Positions 33,669-53,806 of a stretch of DNA of 64,000 nt are shown here, in pieces. Location: the NCBI GenBank assembly GCA_050084515.1, contig CM114274.1, forward strand, positions 32,860,001 to 32,924,000. Reading direction: 5' to 3'. Both the position numbers and the translations under genes were made by a program. Within the stretch, counting starts at the first letter, position 1, and the number at the start of each line of letters is the position of its first letter. The notes below the pieces were generated by a model. That model saw nothing but the letters and a program-made list of their open reading frames with translations, ran no database searches and had not been told where the DNA came from. The DNA is from Blasia pusilla (taxonomy: Eukaryota > Marchantiophyta > Marchantiopsida > Blasiales).

Positions 33669-36335
33669 GAAGTTTGAAAGGGTATGATGACATAGGTGGT
33701 ATTGTTTTGTCTAGACACATCACTAGCCTCTCCTCGTGATACTTCCCAAGTAATTCATCAAATACTCCGATTCCTTGTGAAGAAAAAGGAAAGCAGAATG
33801 CATTGGATTTGGAGGAAAATATTAACATCTTTAGCCTCTTCGCATATCCAAGCCCATATCTGTCCAGCATAACTACAAACAGACCCAAAAAAAAGGGCAA
33901 CAAAGCTTGAGGTGGGGGATTGAAGCTATAAGACGCACCCATCAAAATCCATTTCCACAAAGCTCCCTAAAGTGGGCCATGTGTTGAATATTTTAAGAAC
34001 CCTTATTTTGTCTCATCCAGCTGCTGCCAGGGTTCATGAGCCGCGCACGAAGCATAGAAAATGCCCTAAAACCCTCCCCTCACCTTTATCTTACATAAGG
34101 GGCCTGCCATACTCGAGCCCCCCCTCCCTTAGACCTTCAGGAGCATAATGATTGGCGGTGATGGCAGGAACTGAAGGGGAAACCGTCGACGTCCATCGCA
34201 ATACCACCCCATAGCTTCCAAAAGCGCCTGCCACGGAATGGCCCGCTTTACACTGACCTTTCTGTAACTGTTATTTGTTACTACACACGCTACAGATGTT
34301 ATCTTTTTGTCTCTTGTAAGGTTGGATCCGTGATCGTTCCGCGAGCGAAGCGCCGCTTATTATTAGGTAGGGCCGATCGATTCGGATCAACTCGTGGCAA
34401 CAATTAAAGAGGAGCGTCAAAACTATTTCTTTCCTTAAGTGGACTCGTTAGGGACACAACGAGTCTAAAATGCGACCGGTTAGATTTCTAACCGGTCGGG
34501 TGCTTCATTTATCAACATTTCTAATCGGTTGGTCGACCTATTATTTTTCACTTTGTCCCTTTGAGTTGTGTCAAGCCGCAGATGTGAGGCTTCTAGCTCG
34601 TGGATTGGCGAGGGCCTTGGGCCCGGGGCCATGTGTAAGAAGCTCAGTTTGTTCGAGCTCTGAATGGGCTTGGGGTGTGTTGTGGGTTTCGGTCATCATG
34701 TAGAGTTGCACTCTCATTGTTGAGGTTGTGCTAAAGGTTCTTCCCAATGCCCTTATGAACCCTTTGAGTCCTAGCGCGGCCAAAGCCATATGCTTTTTCG
34801 AGACTTTGTAGGTTGATCGGTGTACAGTTTAGAGTATTTGAGTTGAGTACCTTAGAAATGGAGGAGCATAGGAGTAAGAGACATTCATACACATAATCTC
34901 AAAGGTTATCCCTAAGTAGCTTTCATTCTCCAAGTAAGAGTTACATGTATGAGAGCACAATCTGAAAGTTAACTACTACACATTTCCCCTTTTTCCCTTT
35001 CTGAGGGCCTTTCTTAGTCTCCTTTGGGTCACGGGTGGATTTAATGATGGGCACATCAAGATTGATTGTTGATCCCCTAGGAGATGGCCTTGGAAAACAC
35101 CCCTTTTTTGATAAATGGGGCTCTCTCTCTCTCTTTCTCTCTCTCTCTACGCCCCCCCCAAGGAGGAGTGATCCCAAAGTGCGGCTTCTTCCACTTACCC
35201 AAACGGACGCAATCCTCTTGAGATATGGGAGATAATTTGGAACTGTCCAATGGCTCTTGATCAGTTGCCTTTACACCGAAATGATTTTTCGATGAAACCA
35301 CCTTAGTTATACTCTTTCCCTTTCCTTGGGTGGACTCTTTTTTCTCTTATTCTCGTTCCCATCCCGATCTTTTTGTAGCTTCGATCTGTTGTGCACCTAT
35401 GTTGAGAAGTGGTTGCAAGTTGGAGATGTAGTTGAAGATCGAGGAGCACTTGAAATCGGGAGCTATCAGAGACGAGAGATGATGCAACAATTGGTGAATC
35501 AGGAGACGCTTCTTAACCAGGAGATGCTGAAGGAGTCGAATTAGGAGTGGGAGCTTCCAAACACTTTGCAAAGTATCTAGAATGCAGGAAAATAACAACT
35601 TGTAAGAGTAGAGCTATTTTTTGAAACACTACATTAGTATCATGCATGAAGGACCTAGAGTAGAGCTCGGAGACTCTCATGCAACCTACGTTAGAGAAGA
35701 GGCATGTAATCGTCCATATACATCAATAAAGCTCAAAAGCTCTAAATTAAGCGTGAATGGCTTGTGTTATTTGGTTGCATGAGTAAGTGGAACGAAAGAT
35801 CTGATGTGACCTGAGCAGAGGCTGAAGTGCGTATTGTATTAGTTTAGGGGTTTTAAATTTATGTGTGACAAAAAATGCTTTCTAGTCTAGAAGGTCCTCG
35901 AGAGTTGTAAGCCATGACACTTCTTTGAGAAGTGAGAGGGAATTTTCATTGACAGACCTCCCTCCTTGAGTAGATCTAACTGTCTTCGAGACAAAAAAAT
36001 TTGAATCGGTTGAAAAAAAATTGTTATAAGCTATTACGGTGGATGCACCAAAAGCTTAAGGATTCCCATCCAACAGCTATGAGGAATCTGATCCAATGGT
36101 TATAGAGTCGTGGAAATCACATGTCACACCGACACAAAATGGTGTTTTTTGGTTGCTCCAAAATACCATGTGTTAGACGCTCAAGTGTTTGCGCTAGGAG
36201 ATGGCACTCTCCCATAATAGTATAGATTTACAACAGAGGGAACGAAAAGAATCTTAAAAATTAAACCAAATATGACATAAAAAGAACAGAGTGTGATACA
36301 AATAGATCATTCCATATGTCTATAATGCTATTAAT
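33669..36335. other. Intergenic region upstream of the V-ATPase gene, no recognised gene
   Basis: Mixed sequence with a short TC-rich microsatellite at about 35121-35149 (CTCTCTCTCTCTTTCTCTCT). Frames at 35035-35598 are interrupted by this repeat and are not convincing. The GC-rich 34560-34800 stretch shows nothing known. Confidence 0.5.
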
Positions 36336-36370
36336 TATACTAGTGTAGACCCGTAGGATGCATGAGTTTA
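36336..36370 (-). mobile_element. Second Helitron-like 3' terminus, minus orientation
   Basis: Read on the minus strand the sequence is CTCATGCATCCTACGGGTCT followed by ACACTAGTATAATT: a hairpin-like GC-richer block ending in CTAG before T (plus-strand CTAG 340-343 after 36000). It resembles the terminus at 33668 in opposite orientation. The 5' end is not identified. Confidence 0.4.
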
Positions 36371-37591
36371 AATTACCTCATGAAATAAGACTTACTTTTC
36401 AAAATTATCAAGTGCCATTTTAAATTAATTTCAAACGATTCTATTAGTTGAGAAGGCAAGCAATCCTATTGCTTGAGAGTGCGAGGTGTCAAGAGGAGAG
36501 GAGTTTGCAAAATGGATTATATTTTATCTCCTATATAGATAAAATATAGTCCATTGATGGTATTTGATTTTGATTATAGTAGGAGGATAGAACAATGTTG
36601 TTGTCTTCAGTTTTCCAATGGAAGAAGGGAGGGTGGAGGGCAAAGATTCACTAAGTGGAGTTGAGTGAGCGTAAGACAAAAAAAACTATATATAAAGAGT
36701 ATGAAGAACCTCATCAAAAGAAAGAGAGAAAAAAACCTCCAAAATTTGACAACAATGCCATCACACTGAACTAAGAAAGAGAGTGGAATTTCCCTTCATC
36801 TTGGTGTGTGTGTGTGCATTTTGGTTGTTGTGATGAAGAATAGTCCTGGTTAAATTTTCAACTTTTGTTACTATCCCAAATATATTGAGATTTCTTAAAT
36901 GAAAATTTATAATTGTGCTCTCACACCTCCAACATTATTTTTGGAGAGAGAGGGTGAGAAGAGGATCGCACACTAATTTTATTTGATTGCTAATGAGTTT
37001 TGCAAGAAGAAGAAAGGAAAAGTACAAGATCTCGTGGGAGATGTTTATTGCAAGAAGAAGAAGTAAAAAAGTAATGAAGTCGAGAAAAGGAAAGAGGACA
37101 GTTACATAGGTTAGATACTTGTAGGGCATGTTATATGCGGAGCGAGCTAGCTAGCTAGCCCAGCCAGCCTCGCGAGGGAGACGTGAAGGAAACAGCAGGC
37201 CTACGAGGCCGAGCGACACCGGCAGGTGTCCGTGGGCGGTCCCACACGGTGTGCAGCCAGGCTGCGCAGTGCGCTCTTCTATCTGCCTCCTAGTGCTCGC
37301 TCTGCCCTCTGGCCTCCTTCCTTGCTTCGCTCGCTCGCTCCCGATCGAGGGGGACAGACATACACAGACGACTACTCCTCACGAGAGCCAAAGAGCTCCA
37401 CGCTGCAGCGTGCGTTGAGCTATGGACGTTCGTCTTGCGAGGCTCTAGAAGAAGAGGACGAGGGAATCTGAGCACTCGGATCAATCGGAGTCGGTAAGGC
37501 AGGGGCACGCGAGCAAAAGAGCTGAGATCCTAAGGAGAGGACCGGGAAGCAGCGAGCGAGCGGGCAAGCGCAGGATTGCCGACTACTCACC
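36371..37591. other. Upstream region and likely 5' UTR of V-ATPase A
   Basis: AT-rich to about 37130, with an inverted repeat at about 36513-36552 (TATTTTATCT ... AGATAAAATA). It then turns abruptly GC-rich (37130-37591), beginning with an AGCTAGCTAGCTAGC run. The GC-rich part precedes the start codon and probably holds the transcription start and 5' UTR. No other gene seen. Confidence 0.5.
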
Positions 37592-44595
<7,004 letters not shown>

Positions 44596-46814
44596 GGGTG
44601 AATTATCTATCTATACACAAACACTGTGTTGGGCCAAGGCTCTGCATCCACTCCATACAGTCTGAGGATTCTAGAGACTGCCTTGTGCTTAAATCAGGAC
44701 ATTGTTGTCTTATCTTTGAATAAAAGTGGATGCTACCTAGTTTTGTGCGGATCAGCTGCTGCCCTATGGGCACATGCCGAGTGCAGATATGGTGAACGTA
44801 GATTATCTGCAAATGCAGTTCTGAGTGGCGTGAAGATCTAGGTGCGTAGAGGGAGCCCGTATTTGCTTCAAGTGTACATTTTTCATGCAGGCTCTTTGAT
44901 TCTTGAGCAGCATGGTTGTTCTTATATCTTACAACATGACCCTTCCATGAGTTTGAAAACATAAGATATATTGTTACTTTGTCTAGTCTAGTAAATGATG
45001 TAGTCACGTTGTTGGAGGATGAATAGTCCAGGTGAGTTCACGTATATTTTAATTCAACCTTCCACGGGCTCCTTTTCACCATGTATTTGTTGCGTTAGTG
45101 GGTTCAACTATGTGATTCTATTGAATTCTGTGGAATACTCTAGTCCCAAGGAGTCGCAAGTCTCGGGCATGCCCAGTTAGTGGTGTGATCAAAGGTTTCA
45201 GTCGAGTGAACATAACAATTTATGGATTTAAACTGACTGAATTGCTCAAAATGGTCTTCCAGAATAGGTTGGTCAGCCTGGGGAAATCTGCCATTATGCA
45301 CACAGAATGAACTCGAAATTTTCTGGTAGGATATAGGGGTTTGTGGTCAACAATGAGTTATGAGTTGTGAGTCACCCTCCATTAGAGTTTGGTGAACCGT
45401 CGCCAATAAGTTTACATGTAACTTGAAGCCTTATCATGAAAAAGCGACATCATGGTGATGTATTAACACAAGAGCAGTGTGAAGTACTGTCAACTCACGT
45501 GGCAGGCATGCCTAAAGGCTTATATACTTATCAATCGTGAGAGTGGAATGGGTCAGAAGTCCATATTTCCTCGAAAAGTCAAATCCAAAGCAGAAAATAT
45601 ACATCACTTTGGTGTGACTCTGGTTTTGAGTTTTTTAATATCTTATGTTTGTTTGGAGGGAGGAAGAAAAAAAATGGGATCATTGTGAATTGTATGCTTG
45701 TACGGTGGTGACAACAAGTTAGACATGTAGGCTTAGTTGAGTGTTGGAAAAGGGGGTGGCTTAGGAGATCCCATATCCATGTTGGTTTGGATTCCCAACA
45801 TCTACATAACTATTAATCTTGCTTGCCAATACATATTTTGGAGAATGTATCATTATTAGGATGTGATGGCGGATTGCGTTTGCACATGGATGAGAGTGGA
45901 AGTGAGGTGTTTCGAGTACATCTTCTTCCGCACCTATGATGTACAAACTTGATGCCATGTAACATATCAAGGAGGGCATATGCTAGAGTGGAGTGACCTC
46001 CAGGTTGTTGGTACATTCTATTTTAGATCCATGACATCAATCATAGGTAGTGCAACATGATGATTGATTCCGGTTGACACCGGTCAACGAGGTAGACATG
46101 CCACAAGCAGCGCTATCTATGTTGGTGAGTTATCCCCTCCTCTCATGCTTATAAAGAGGGTGACCATGGCTTGGTTTGAGATTATCAAGCATAATATTTG
46201 GTAGATTCTAACACAAATGGGCGAGAATATGCGATGCAAAAATATGACGATATGTTTTCCTTGTGTAAGGGATCTTGAGAATATGTTTTGGGGTCAGAAC
46301 ATGAACTTAACCTTCTTGACTTGGATTTCTAGTGTACAAGGTGCTAAGCAAAATTATAAGTGGTTGAGAAATGCTACTTCTCAAGCACTTATGAGCCACT
46401 TGCCTATCAATATGATACAAGTAGTGGCTTGGGGCGAGGCAAGACATCTTCGAGAGAGATATCCCTGGATTGCTTGGGAGAGTGGAGATAGATGAGTTGC
46501 CTACATGCATGTGTGAGTTGTTGACTACCATTGGTGCTTAGGGGATGGATTCTGTTGTAGCAAGAAAACCCCATGCTAGAGAATCCTAGCATTATCACAT
46601 CTTGGGAGCTAGAGATTAGACCCAAGTGGCATCATACACATCACTTTTTGAGGAGTCATTGGAGTTTTTTCTCCGTTTAGTATACATGATTTGGATATGC
46701 TAAAGAGTCCAAGGATTCACATTTAGTTGGCTAATGACACATCATTCTTTCAAACATCCCATTGACACAATAATATGAAGAGGGCTTTGATTTAGAGTAA
46801 GAACCATGGTTTTG
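44596..46814. other. Intergenic region with possible LTR remnant
   Basis: The V-ATPase 3' UTR lies at the left end. From about 45741 (TGTTGGAAAAGGGGGTGG) to about 46200 the sequence looks LTR-like, with GGTTGACACCGG and a TATA-like GCTTATAAAGAGGG (about 46147), but no second copy was found in the window. A 92-codon open frame at 46217-46495 follows; I do not recognise it. Its place between an LTR-like block and gypsy/copia debris suggests gag-like retrotransposon origin. Confidence 0.4.
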
Positions 46815-46957
46815 TTGAGGTGGAACAAGTGTAGATATTGCATGGAGAGTATGGCAATAGGATGGATAGGTGGATGTGGAGAGTATTGGCCTATCAATCA
46901 ACCTACAAAGGCAGATAGGTATGGAATGCCCATCCTAGAGAAGATCTATTATTTTTT
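46815..46957 (+). pseudogene. Ty3/gypsy reverse transcriptase fragment
   Basis: Reads LHGEYGN, then after an internal deletion YWPINQPTKADRYGMPI and LEKIYYF. It aligns with SHGEYAS ... DYRPISRQTKADRYAMPTPE of copy A. Only this short RT stretch remains, so it is an old, deleted relative of the same gypsy family or a close one. Confidence 0.8.
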
Positions 46958-47420
46958 GTAAGCGTACACATTGTTACACAATTTAGATTTCTTTAGCAAT
47001 TTTCTACATGATATCATAGCAAAAGAAGAACCTCCATTAGAATTCTTGATGTAGGAGGAGAGAAGACAGGTAAGAGAAAGAAAATTTTTAATTTGAGGCA
47101 AAGAGATTTTAGTAAGAGCCAATTGTTCAAGATTTTAGGTATACATATGTAGGTAACAAAACTTTGGAGGTATTTAGGGATTTCTTTATCGATTTAGCAA
47201 TCGGGATGGTTATTGATCAAAATGATCCCAAGGGCTTGTTTTGACTATATTATAGAGCTCCTTGAGAGAAATATCCAACCTTTCAAAAGCTAGTCCCATT
47301 ATTAATTAGTGTGGAGATGCCCCTAGCTAGTCGGTAGCAATAGCATATCAAGTATGCAAGAGAGGGCTCTATTTACAAGTAACGGATCAAGCGGACGCAG
47401 AGGTCGAGATAGAAAATTTT
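46958..47420. other. Sequence between gypsy and copia fragments, no recognised gene
   Basis: AT-rich, with stops in all frames; probably decayed retrotransposon sequence. Confidence 0.4.
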
Positions 47421-48798
47421 GTGATCAAGGTAGATATCATGCATATGGAGGAAGAGGCACTTACCAATTGTGCATCTCTTGGCAATGACTCATCATGTGG
47501 AAGCAATGGTCAAGAAAGATTCTATATATATGATATGATACATCAAATGTGGCGTGTTGAATCTCACAAGCTAAATAGTATGGAGCTTATGAAAGATCTT
47601 GAAATAATCTTCCTAATAGATGACATGCAACATCATATCACATATATCGGTAAAGATCCAATAACATCAGATGGTCTATGTGCTCTTGGAAATATTATCT
47701 ATATTCCTTCCATTGCAAGAAATTTAATCTGTATACAAGATATATAGTAGAAAAATATTATTAGATGAAGTTCAATACAAATGGTTGCTTCATTGAAGCA
47801 CACGAAACTATGATAGCCAAAGGTTGTTTCTGTGTTAGAGATTCAAATACCAATGTAGAGTCAAACTCACCAAAAATTCAGAGATCTTAGTGTTTGACAT
47901 AAGAGAATTGGATAAATAAACCTTCAAAAACTACAAAGTCTTTCATCTAGTAATATGACTCCTAAATTATCAAGTTATACTTTGTTAGAGCTACGTCTTT
48001 CTGCCAATTTTGAAAATAAGCTAGATTTCAATTTCGAAAGCAAGACAAAAGAGCATCCAAGCTATTGAAGTTGATTCACAATAATCTATGGACAACATTA
48101 CAATATAGCATTAATGTCTTCTAGTACTTTGTTTCATTTATTGATGACTTCCATAGATATATATTGGTAAACTTTCTAAAAGGCAAGATAGAAGTATTCT
48201 CAATATTCCAAACATTCAGAATTCTGATGGAGAAGCAAACTGGGCAACATATTCTTGAATTGTGTCGTGATCGAAGAGGAGATTATCTCTCAATAGATTT
48301 TGATGATGACTTACATTAGAATGATATCCATCAAGAAGTCACTTGCCATTACACTCTACAACAAAATGGAATGGTTCAGCGAAAGAATCAGCATATTTAT
48401 TGAGGTGATACATGCTCCCTCTTTACCCTATTAGTGTAGGGTAGGACCCTACTAGTGAAGGGCAAGGAGGGATCCTATCATTTTTAGTTAAATCTATTAA
48501 TCCATGGTTAAGAAGAATACGTACGTATTTAGTCTAGTAACACTAGTCAAAGCTCAAGTCACTAGTTAGAGGCGTCCACCTCTGAATAATAATTTTGTAG
48601 TTCAAGTAGAATCATATATCTTATTCATAGATTCATAAATGAAGGATTTTTTTGCAACACATCATGTACATATGATGATTGCCCTTCAAAAAATACCAAT
48701 CAAGTTGTTTTCAAGAAGTTGCATATAAAGTGAATAGATTGAAGCTATGAAGGAAGAGCTTGCTACATTACGACATCAACACACTTGGCGTGGTAGAA
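47421..48798 (+). pseudogene. Decayed Ty1/copia pol: protease end, integrase, RT start
   Basis: Domains appear in copia order on the plus strand. The protease-linker end reads NIIYIPSIARNLICIQDI (to 47744). The integrase core (about 48090-48405) reads FIDDFHRYILVNFLKGK, then LCRDRRGDYLSIDF and LQQNGMVQRKN. The RT N-terminus (48743-48790) reads EAMKEELATLRHQHTW. Integrase before RT identifies copia, not gypsy. The third integrase acid, Glu in the usual QQNGxAERKN block, is Gln here. Stops and frameshifts are frequent, and a block with direct repeats of CCCTA(T/C)TAGTG (48428-48475) interrupts the segment after integrase. No function expected. Confidence 0.85.
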
Positions 48799-49059
48799 TC
48801 TGTCCTCAAATTCAACTAGCTTCACCTTCAAGCACTATTGACCTTGAGCTTTGCAAGTGAAAGACTTAGATTGAGTCCCAAAGACGTCTTTGGGATTCTG
48901 ATCAACAAATCTAGTGATATCTTGGTGACAAGGTATTTAGTTGTGTTTGCAACATTCATAGAAGAGGTTCAAGCTTAAAATTGTTTTTTTTTTTGTTGGG
49001 GTTTATTCTTTGTGAATGTAAATGTTCTAATGCTATCACTAATAGTTTGTTGGAATTAT

Positions 49060-50290
49060 GAAAGATGGAGGCCTAGATTTGATTTAGATTACGTCACAAC
49101 AATGGTTGGTAGCCAAACTGGGGTAGCTTCTCAATTGAAGCAAAAAGTCTCTCCTCTCGGTACATTATGTAGTGCACAAATAAAATCTTGCAGTTTAACA
49201 ACATTAAGAGCACCTAATTGTAAAGTCATTTCAACAAAAAAAATATTCTATTTTGAATGCCATAGCAGGGTATTTCAAAAGGTCCTCAAAGAGGAAAGCT
49301 AACTTAGCATCGCTTCAAGAGAAGTTGAATGACTCTCAACGAGTCATGAAGAGCTAGCATAAAATAAGTTGGTTGTCGCGTTGGCAAGCTGTATGTTCAT
49401 TGTGTGATTCGCTTGAGTCTTTGTTGACATACTTTAGGGATATTTCCCCTTCAAAAGATGACAGAAATACCTCAAATTTATACAAGTTAGGATCATTCCG
49501 ACTGATCTATCACTTATATTTTATAGTTGATATTCTTTCTAGCCTTGCAAACTTGAGTAAGATCTTCTAATACAAGTTTGTTGATGTTAGTACTATTAGT
49601 AGCATTGTTACTTGTGAAGGGAAGTAAAGATTTGAATGCATCTACACTTTCGGAAGAAACAAATTATTATATTCCACCTGATTTTGGTCCCCCGGTAGAT
49701 ATTTTAGATGATTGCAATCTGAGATTAGGGGTAGTAACTTTTCCTAGCATACATATGTTGAGAGACCGCACACACAAGGATTTTGAAGCCGCTCTCTTAT
49801 TTCAGAAGTCATATGTTGAAAGTAATTGTCTATCATTGTAGGAAAGATTCACGGATAACAATCTTATTGGTGCAATGAAAATTTTGAAGTTGTTGTACAT
49901 ACCCTTCTGACAAGTCTGGTTAAATAGTTGGGGGCCTAAAGACTTGGAAGACTCGTGTGCACATTTTGGGTGTGAGTTACTATTGAGGGGACACTTACAA
50001 CCCTTTGTCATAAATTTTTCGGCTATCAAACGAGAATTTGAATCATTCAGGTTGATGGTTACAACTAAGTGGAAAGATAGTAATTTCAGGGTTTATGAGC
50101 AATAGTGAGTTGGAACCCCACTTTACAATGTAAGCTTGCTATCTTGCTTGTTTTGTATCATGTTGCAAGGGTCCAATGTGTTAGCATTGCCATAAGTGAG
50201 AGGGCTTTCTCAATTCAAAACTTGATTGAAACTGAGACTCATAATAGACTAGGTACTAAACATCTAAATGACGTATTGAGGATTGCTTAA
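49060..50290 (+). pseudogene. hAT-type (ZNF862-like) transposase relic
   Basis: Plus-strand pieces in shifting frames: TTMVGSQTGVASQLKQKVSP (about 49095-49150), KRKANLASLQEKLNDSQRVM (about 49285-49350), WLSRWQAVCSLCDSLESLL (from 49369), and a C-terminal block SERAFSIQNLIETETHNRLG then HLNDVLRIA (to 50289). The last block resembles the hAT dimerisation region, and the overall order resembles ZNF862/KIAA1586-like proteins derived from hAT transposases. A TAG after the LNDSQRVMK segment and several frameshifts break it. No terminal inverted repeats or 8 bp target duplication were located. No BED-type zinc finger was seen upstream. Confidence 0.68.
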
Positions 50291-51685
50291 GGACCTGAAG
50301 CTAATAATATGCTAATTGAATCTATGATTTTGTGGAAAACTTTTAGGTCTTTTAGATGCTTGTATTCTAATTGTGATTGATACATGAACCCTCTGGCAAA
50401 AACAGAATGTGTTGCCCCACCTCTTGACATGTTAGCTTGATGTGTGTTTTGTTTTGGACTTAGAGCCCCTCCAAAATATTTCTGAACCTAAAAGCTCCAA
50501 GTATTATAGAGGGGCATGATCCTTGGCCCAATTGGTGAGGAGGTGTGACAAGGTTCAACTATTGCCAAGGAGTTGCCATTTTAAAAATAGCAACCCTGTT
50601 TAAAATATCAAATTTCAACTAACTGAAAACAATTTTAAATTTTTTTTTATCTATCTTGTTCAATGATTACCAACAAAGACCCAATACCAAGAAAAAAAAA
50701 CCGAGATAATAATCAAGATACCAATAATCGAACAAGGAAAAAAATCTCACCGGACCTTGGTCTTATATTTATCAGGAGGTTACATTCGATTTTGCAAGGT
50801 GTTATATTTATGATTGACCTCCCCTTGCTTTATGACAATGAGAACTAAATCTTGGGGAGTCTAGAGTAAACGTCCAAAACAGAAGCGGGCGTAACCATGT
50901 GAGCGTTAATGTCTTCCAACAGTCCGTGGTAGAAACGACACAAAATCGTAAAATATAAGACACATAAGTGTGAGACTACAAGGCATAATCTGATGCTTTA
51001 CATTAGAAGTTATATGTAAGCAATTGAACACTAAACAAACAAGGGTCTTATTGATAGTTGCAAAATTATCAAAGACAACTCTAGCTGTTGAAAAAACAAC
51101 ATACAAAGAACGTATTTGGTGCTATCTCCTGCACCACATTACAATATGAAATGTCGTTCAATCCATCAAATGTTTAGCTGATTACATGCAGGAATCTTTG
51201 TACACATGCTCACGACATAAAGCCATTCTAGTACCCACAATGAATTAAGACGGTTGCAAAGAATATCGAAATAGACAAAAAGGATTGAGCCCATATGAAA
51301 TACGAGCTAATTGTTAAGGTTGCAATGGACAGAAGTCCGCTGGACACATATTTATGTCCGCGTGGGAAACTTTCCCACACCCCTCCCTCATCACCCTACC
51401 CCCTTAACATCATCCTCTTCAAGCCGTGACATTTGTGAGTACTTTCTGTGTTTAGCAGTTGCGTACCAGTGAGCGGGATCCATTCCTCATAAGTTGACAG
51501 AAAACAGAGGGCTTCACAAGAATGAAATGAAAAGAATCGAAGAACGAGCTCGGACGAGCTCAAGTGAAACAATGTGGCAAACTACTATAACACATGTAGT
51601 TAACATCCGGGGGCAGCTCCTTTTCTCCTTTCGATACGAATGTTAAGTTCATGGAAGAAGAAAGGCCCGAGTCACCCGGAGATAG
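50291..51685. other. Intergenic region downstream of HCF164-like gene, no recognised gene
   Basis: Contains the HCF164 3' UTR at its right end (minus strand). Otherwise AT-rich, without convincing frames or repeats. Confidence 0.5.
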
Positions 51686-53806
51686 TCAAGACATCTGACT
51701 ATGACTGCGGGGCTCAACCACAGGAGGTGCCTGTCTAGAGTCGGCACTGGAGAACTTGCCTACCACCCTTGAATGAGGCACGGTGTCATCGCCTCTCGCT
51801 AGAGCTGCTAGATTTTCCTTCAATATTTTCCTGGGCAACCTGCCAACGATGTTCCCCTCTTCATTTCCCTTGCTATCCAAAAAAGCGAAGTGAGGAATTC
51901 CCTCCACTCCGAACTCATCAAGTTCCTGCTCCCACTTTGAGTTGTCCACATTCAGCATCACGAAATTTATCTTATCTCTGAGTGCCCATCCCCGTCCCCC
52001 CATGTCACATTTTGTGGATTAGTCACGCATCACTTGAAATACTGCACGACCTTTTCAGCCACTCAGAACGTTTGCAATGTAGGATTCAGCAGGAACACAA
52101 TCCTCACCTTTCCCAGAAACAATCCAATCAGCAACCTGCACCTAATCTAGCCAGCTCGTCTGAAATGAATGATTCAGTGGGACACAATTCTCAACTTTCT
52201 CAGAATATAATCGGTTTCCATCTGGCCAGTTCCTCACCGTCTAGACATGGTAGACAAAACTAAACCCTGGAATGCTAGTAGGCACATGTGAGCAATCAGT
52301 CGCAAGAAAGCTTACTTGTATTCTTGCTCGACCTGGTATACGTCACGAGCTGTTTCGCGACAGACCTCACACCAATCAGCATAGAATTCCACCACTGTCG
52401 GCTTGCCATTCCCAAGGGCCTGCAAAAGTTGAAGATCACAAGTACGTGTTCAGAAGATTGCGGCAATCGTTTCCAACTGACCATCAAGGTTTATGTAGCA
52501 TGAATCAGCTGGCAATCGCATGTGGAGGGAGCGAGGAGGGACCTTATGGGTACCCGTAAATCATCTCAACTGAATGATAGTTTGGACTACCTCAAGGAAT
52601 GAAACGATGCATGCTTACATAGATGTCTGCACTCTCGATGATCAGCCACAACGATATAGATCTAATGAAAATCTTCCTCAGGAAAAGCGCGAGCAGAACC
52701 AACAAAAATCAGAAGGAAGCGTTTCGTTGAATTACTTGAAGGTCTACCAAGAACTCACGAGATAGCAGCTAAAAAACTAGTATAAGGAGCAAATAATGGG
52801 CATATCAAACCTCTGGAAACAGCGTATTGAGCAAACATTCAACTTTCAAGAGCAAACATTTGAGCGAAGATATCAATTCGATTAGACTTCGTATGACATA
52901 TTTATGCTGTCCCCAACATGAACCAGCTCCATGGATTCAACATCGATTGGCCCCATCACTCAAACCCGAAACTCCCTCCGTGCTACTACTATAACGAGGG
53001 CAGGGGCGGGGGGGAGGAGGAGAAGGGATGAGTGGAGAGTACACCTCTCTATGAAACACAGTCGAACTGCTCCAAACTCTGTCATGTCACAATTGAGAGG
53101 CCGTCGGAGAGCAGCATCACCGGAGATCAGGGGATTAAGGTGCGAATAGATGACGCACCTCTTCATAGGGCATTGCGGTAGCAGCCATTTGAGGGAGGCT
53201 GGGTGTCGAACCCCCCACTCGACCCGCTGCAAAGAGCCCGACGGCGACTGCAACTGCTGCCAGTGCTACCAGCTGGTTTCCTCGTTTCCCAGGACCAAAA
53301 GACTCAAACTCCTGACTACCACCGCTGCTGCTTGACACAGCCTCCTTGTCTGCATCTGGTGCAGCAGGAGCTGCTTGCTCTGCTGCATCGGTCTGCAATC
53401 AACACCACAGAGCGGAACCCAAGTCAGCCCAATTCTGCCCATTCTTTGGCTCTCCTTCGCACCATCTAGAAATGAAGGGATGGCCAAACAGTGCACTTAC
53501 ACAGCAACTTGAAGGAGATTCCGATTCTGTAGACGCGGTCTCTGCATCAGAAATTTGGCGATCCGAGAAACATCGCCATTCCTTACTATGTCTCAGTATT
53601 GTTATGTACAATTGATGGCATCGAGGTTCACTGTTCCATTGAACTTTTGTCACTCCCGAGTGTGGACGTCTAACCAAATTTCGGTGGAGGTTACTAGCCC
53701 TTAAGGGAAATATTTCTACTGAATCGATCTTCGGAATTCCCCCGGAGCTTCGATTCCCCAGTGAAGCAGCAGCAGCGCACACTGTCGTCATGACGGTGCT
53801 CGTCAT
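51686..53806 (-). CDS. HCF164: Thioredoxin-like HCF164, thylakoid, 4 exons
   Basis: Membrane-anchored thioredoxin-like protein that passes reducing power into the thylakoid lumen and is needed for cytochrome b6f assembly. Coding order on the minus strand: 53806-53501, 53392-53159, 52419-52316, 51977-51686; 936 nt, 311 residues (Arabidopsis protein about 261). The first ~100 residues are Ser/Thr/Arg-rich and read as a chloroplast transit peptide. One membrane segment ([17 protein letters not shown]) lies at about residues 142-160. The thioredoxin domain follows with [12 protein letters not shown], whose WCEVC is the HCF164-type active site, then [37 protein letters not shown] and [15 protein letters not shown]. 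All introns are GT-AG. A second ATG lies five codons in (53791), so the exact start is open. The N-terminal exon is the least certain part. Confidence 0.9.

Noticed and set aside
50519-50575. tRNA-like CCCAATTGGT and GGTTCAACT motifs
   Set aside because: No acceptor stem or anticodon arm can be formed around them.
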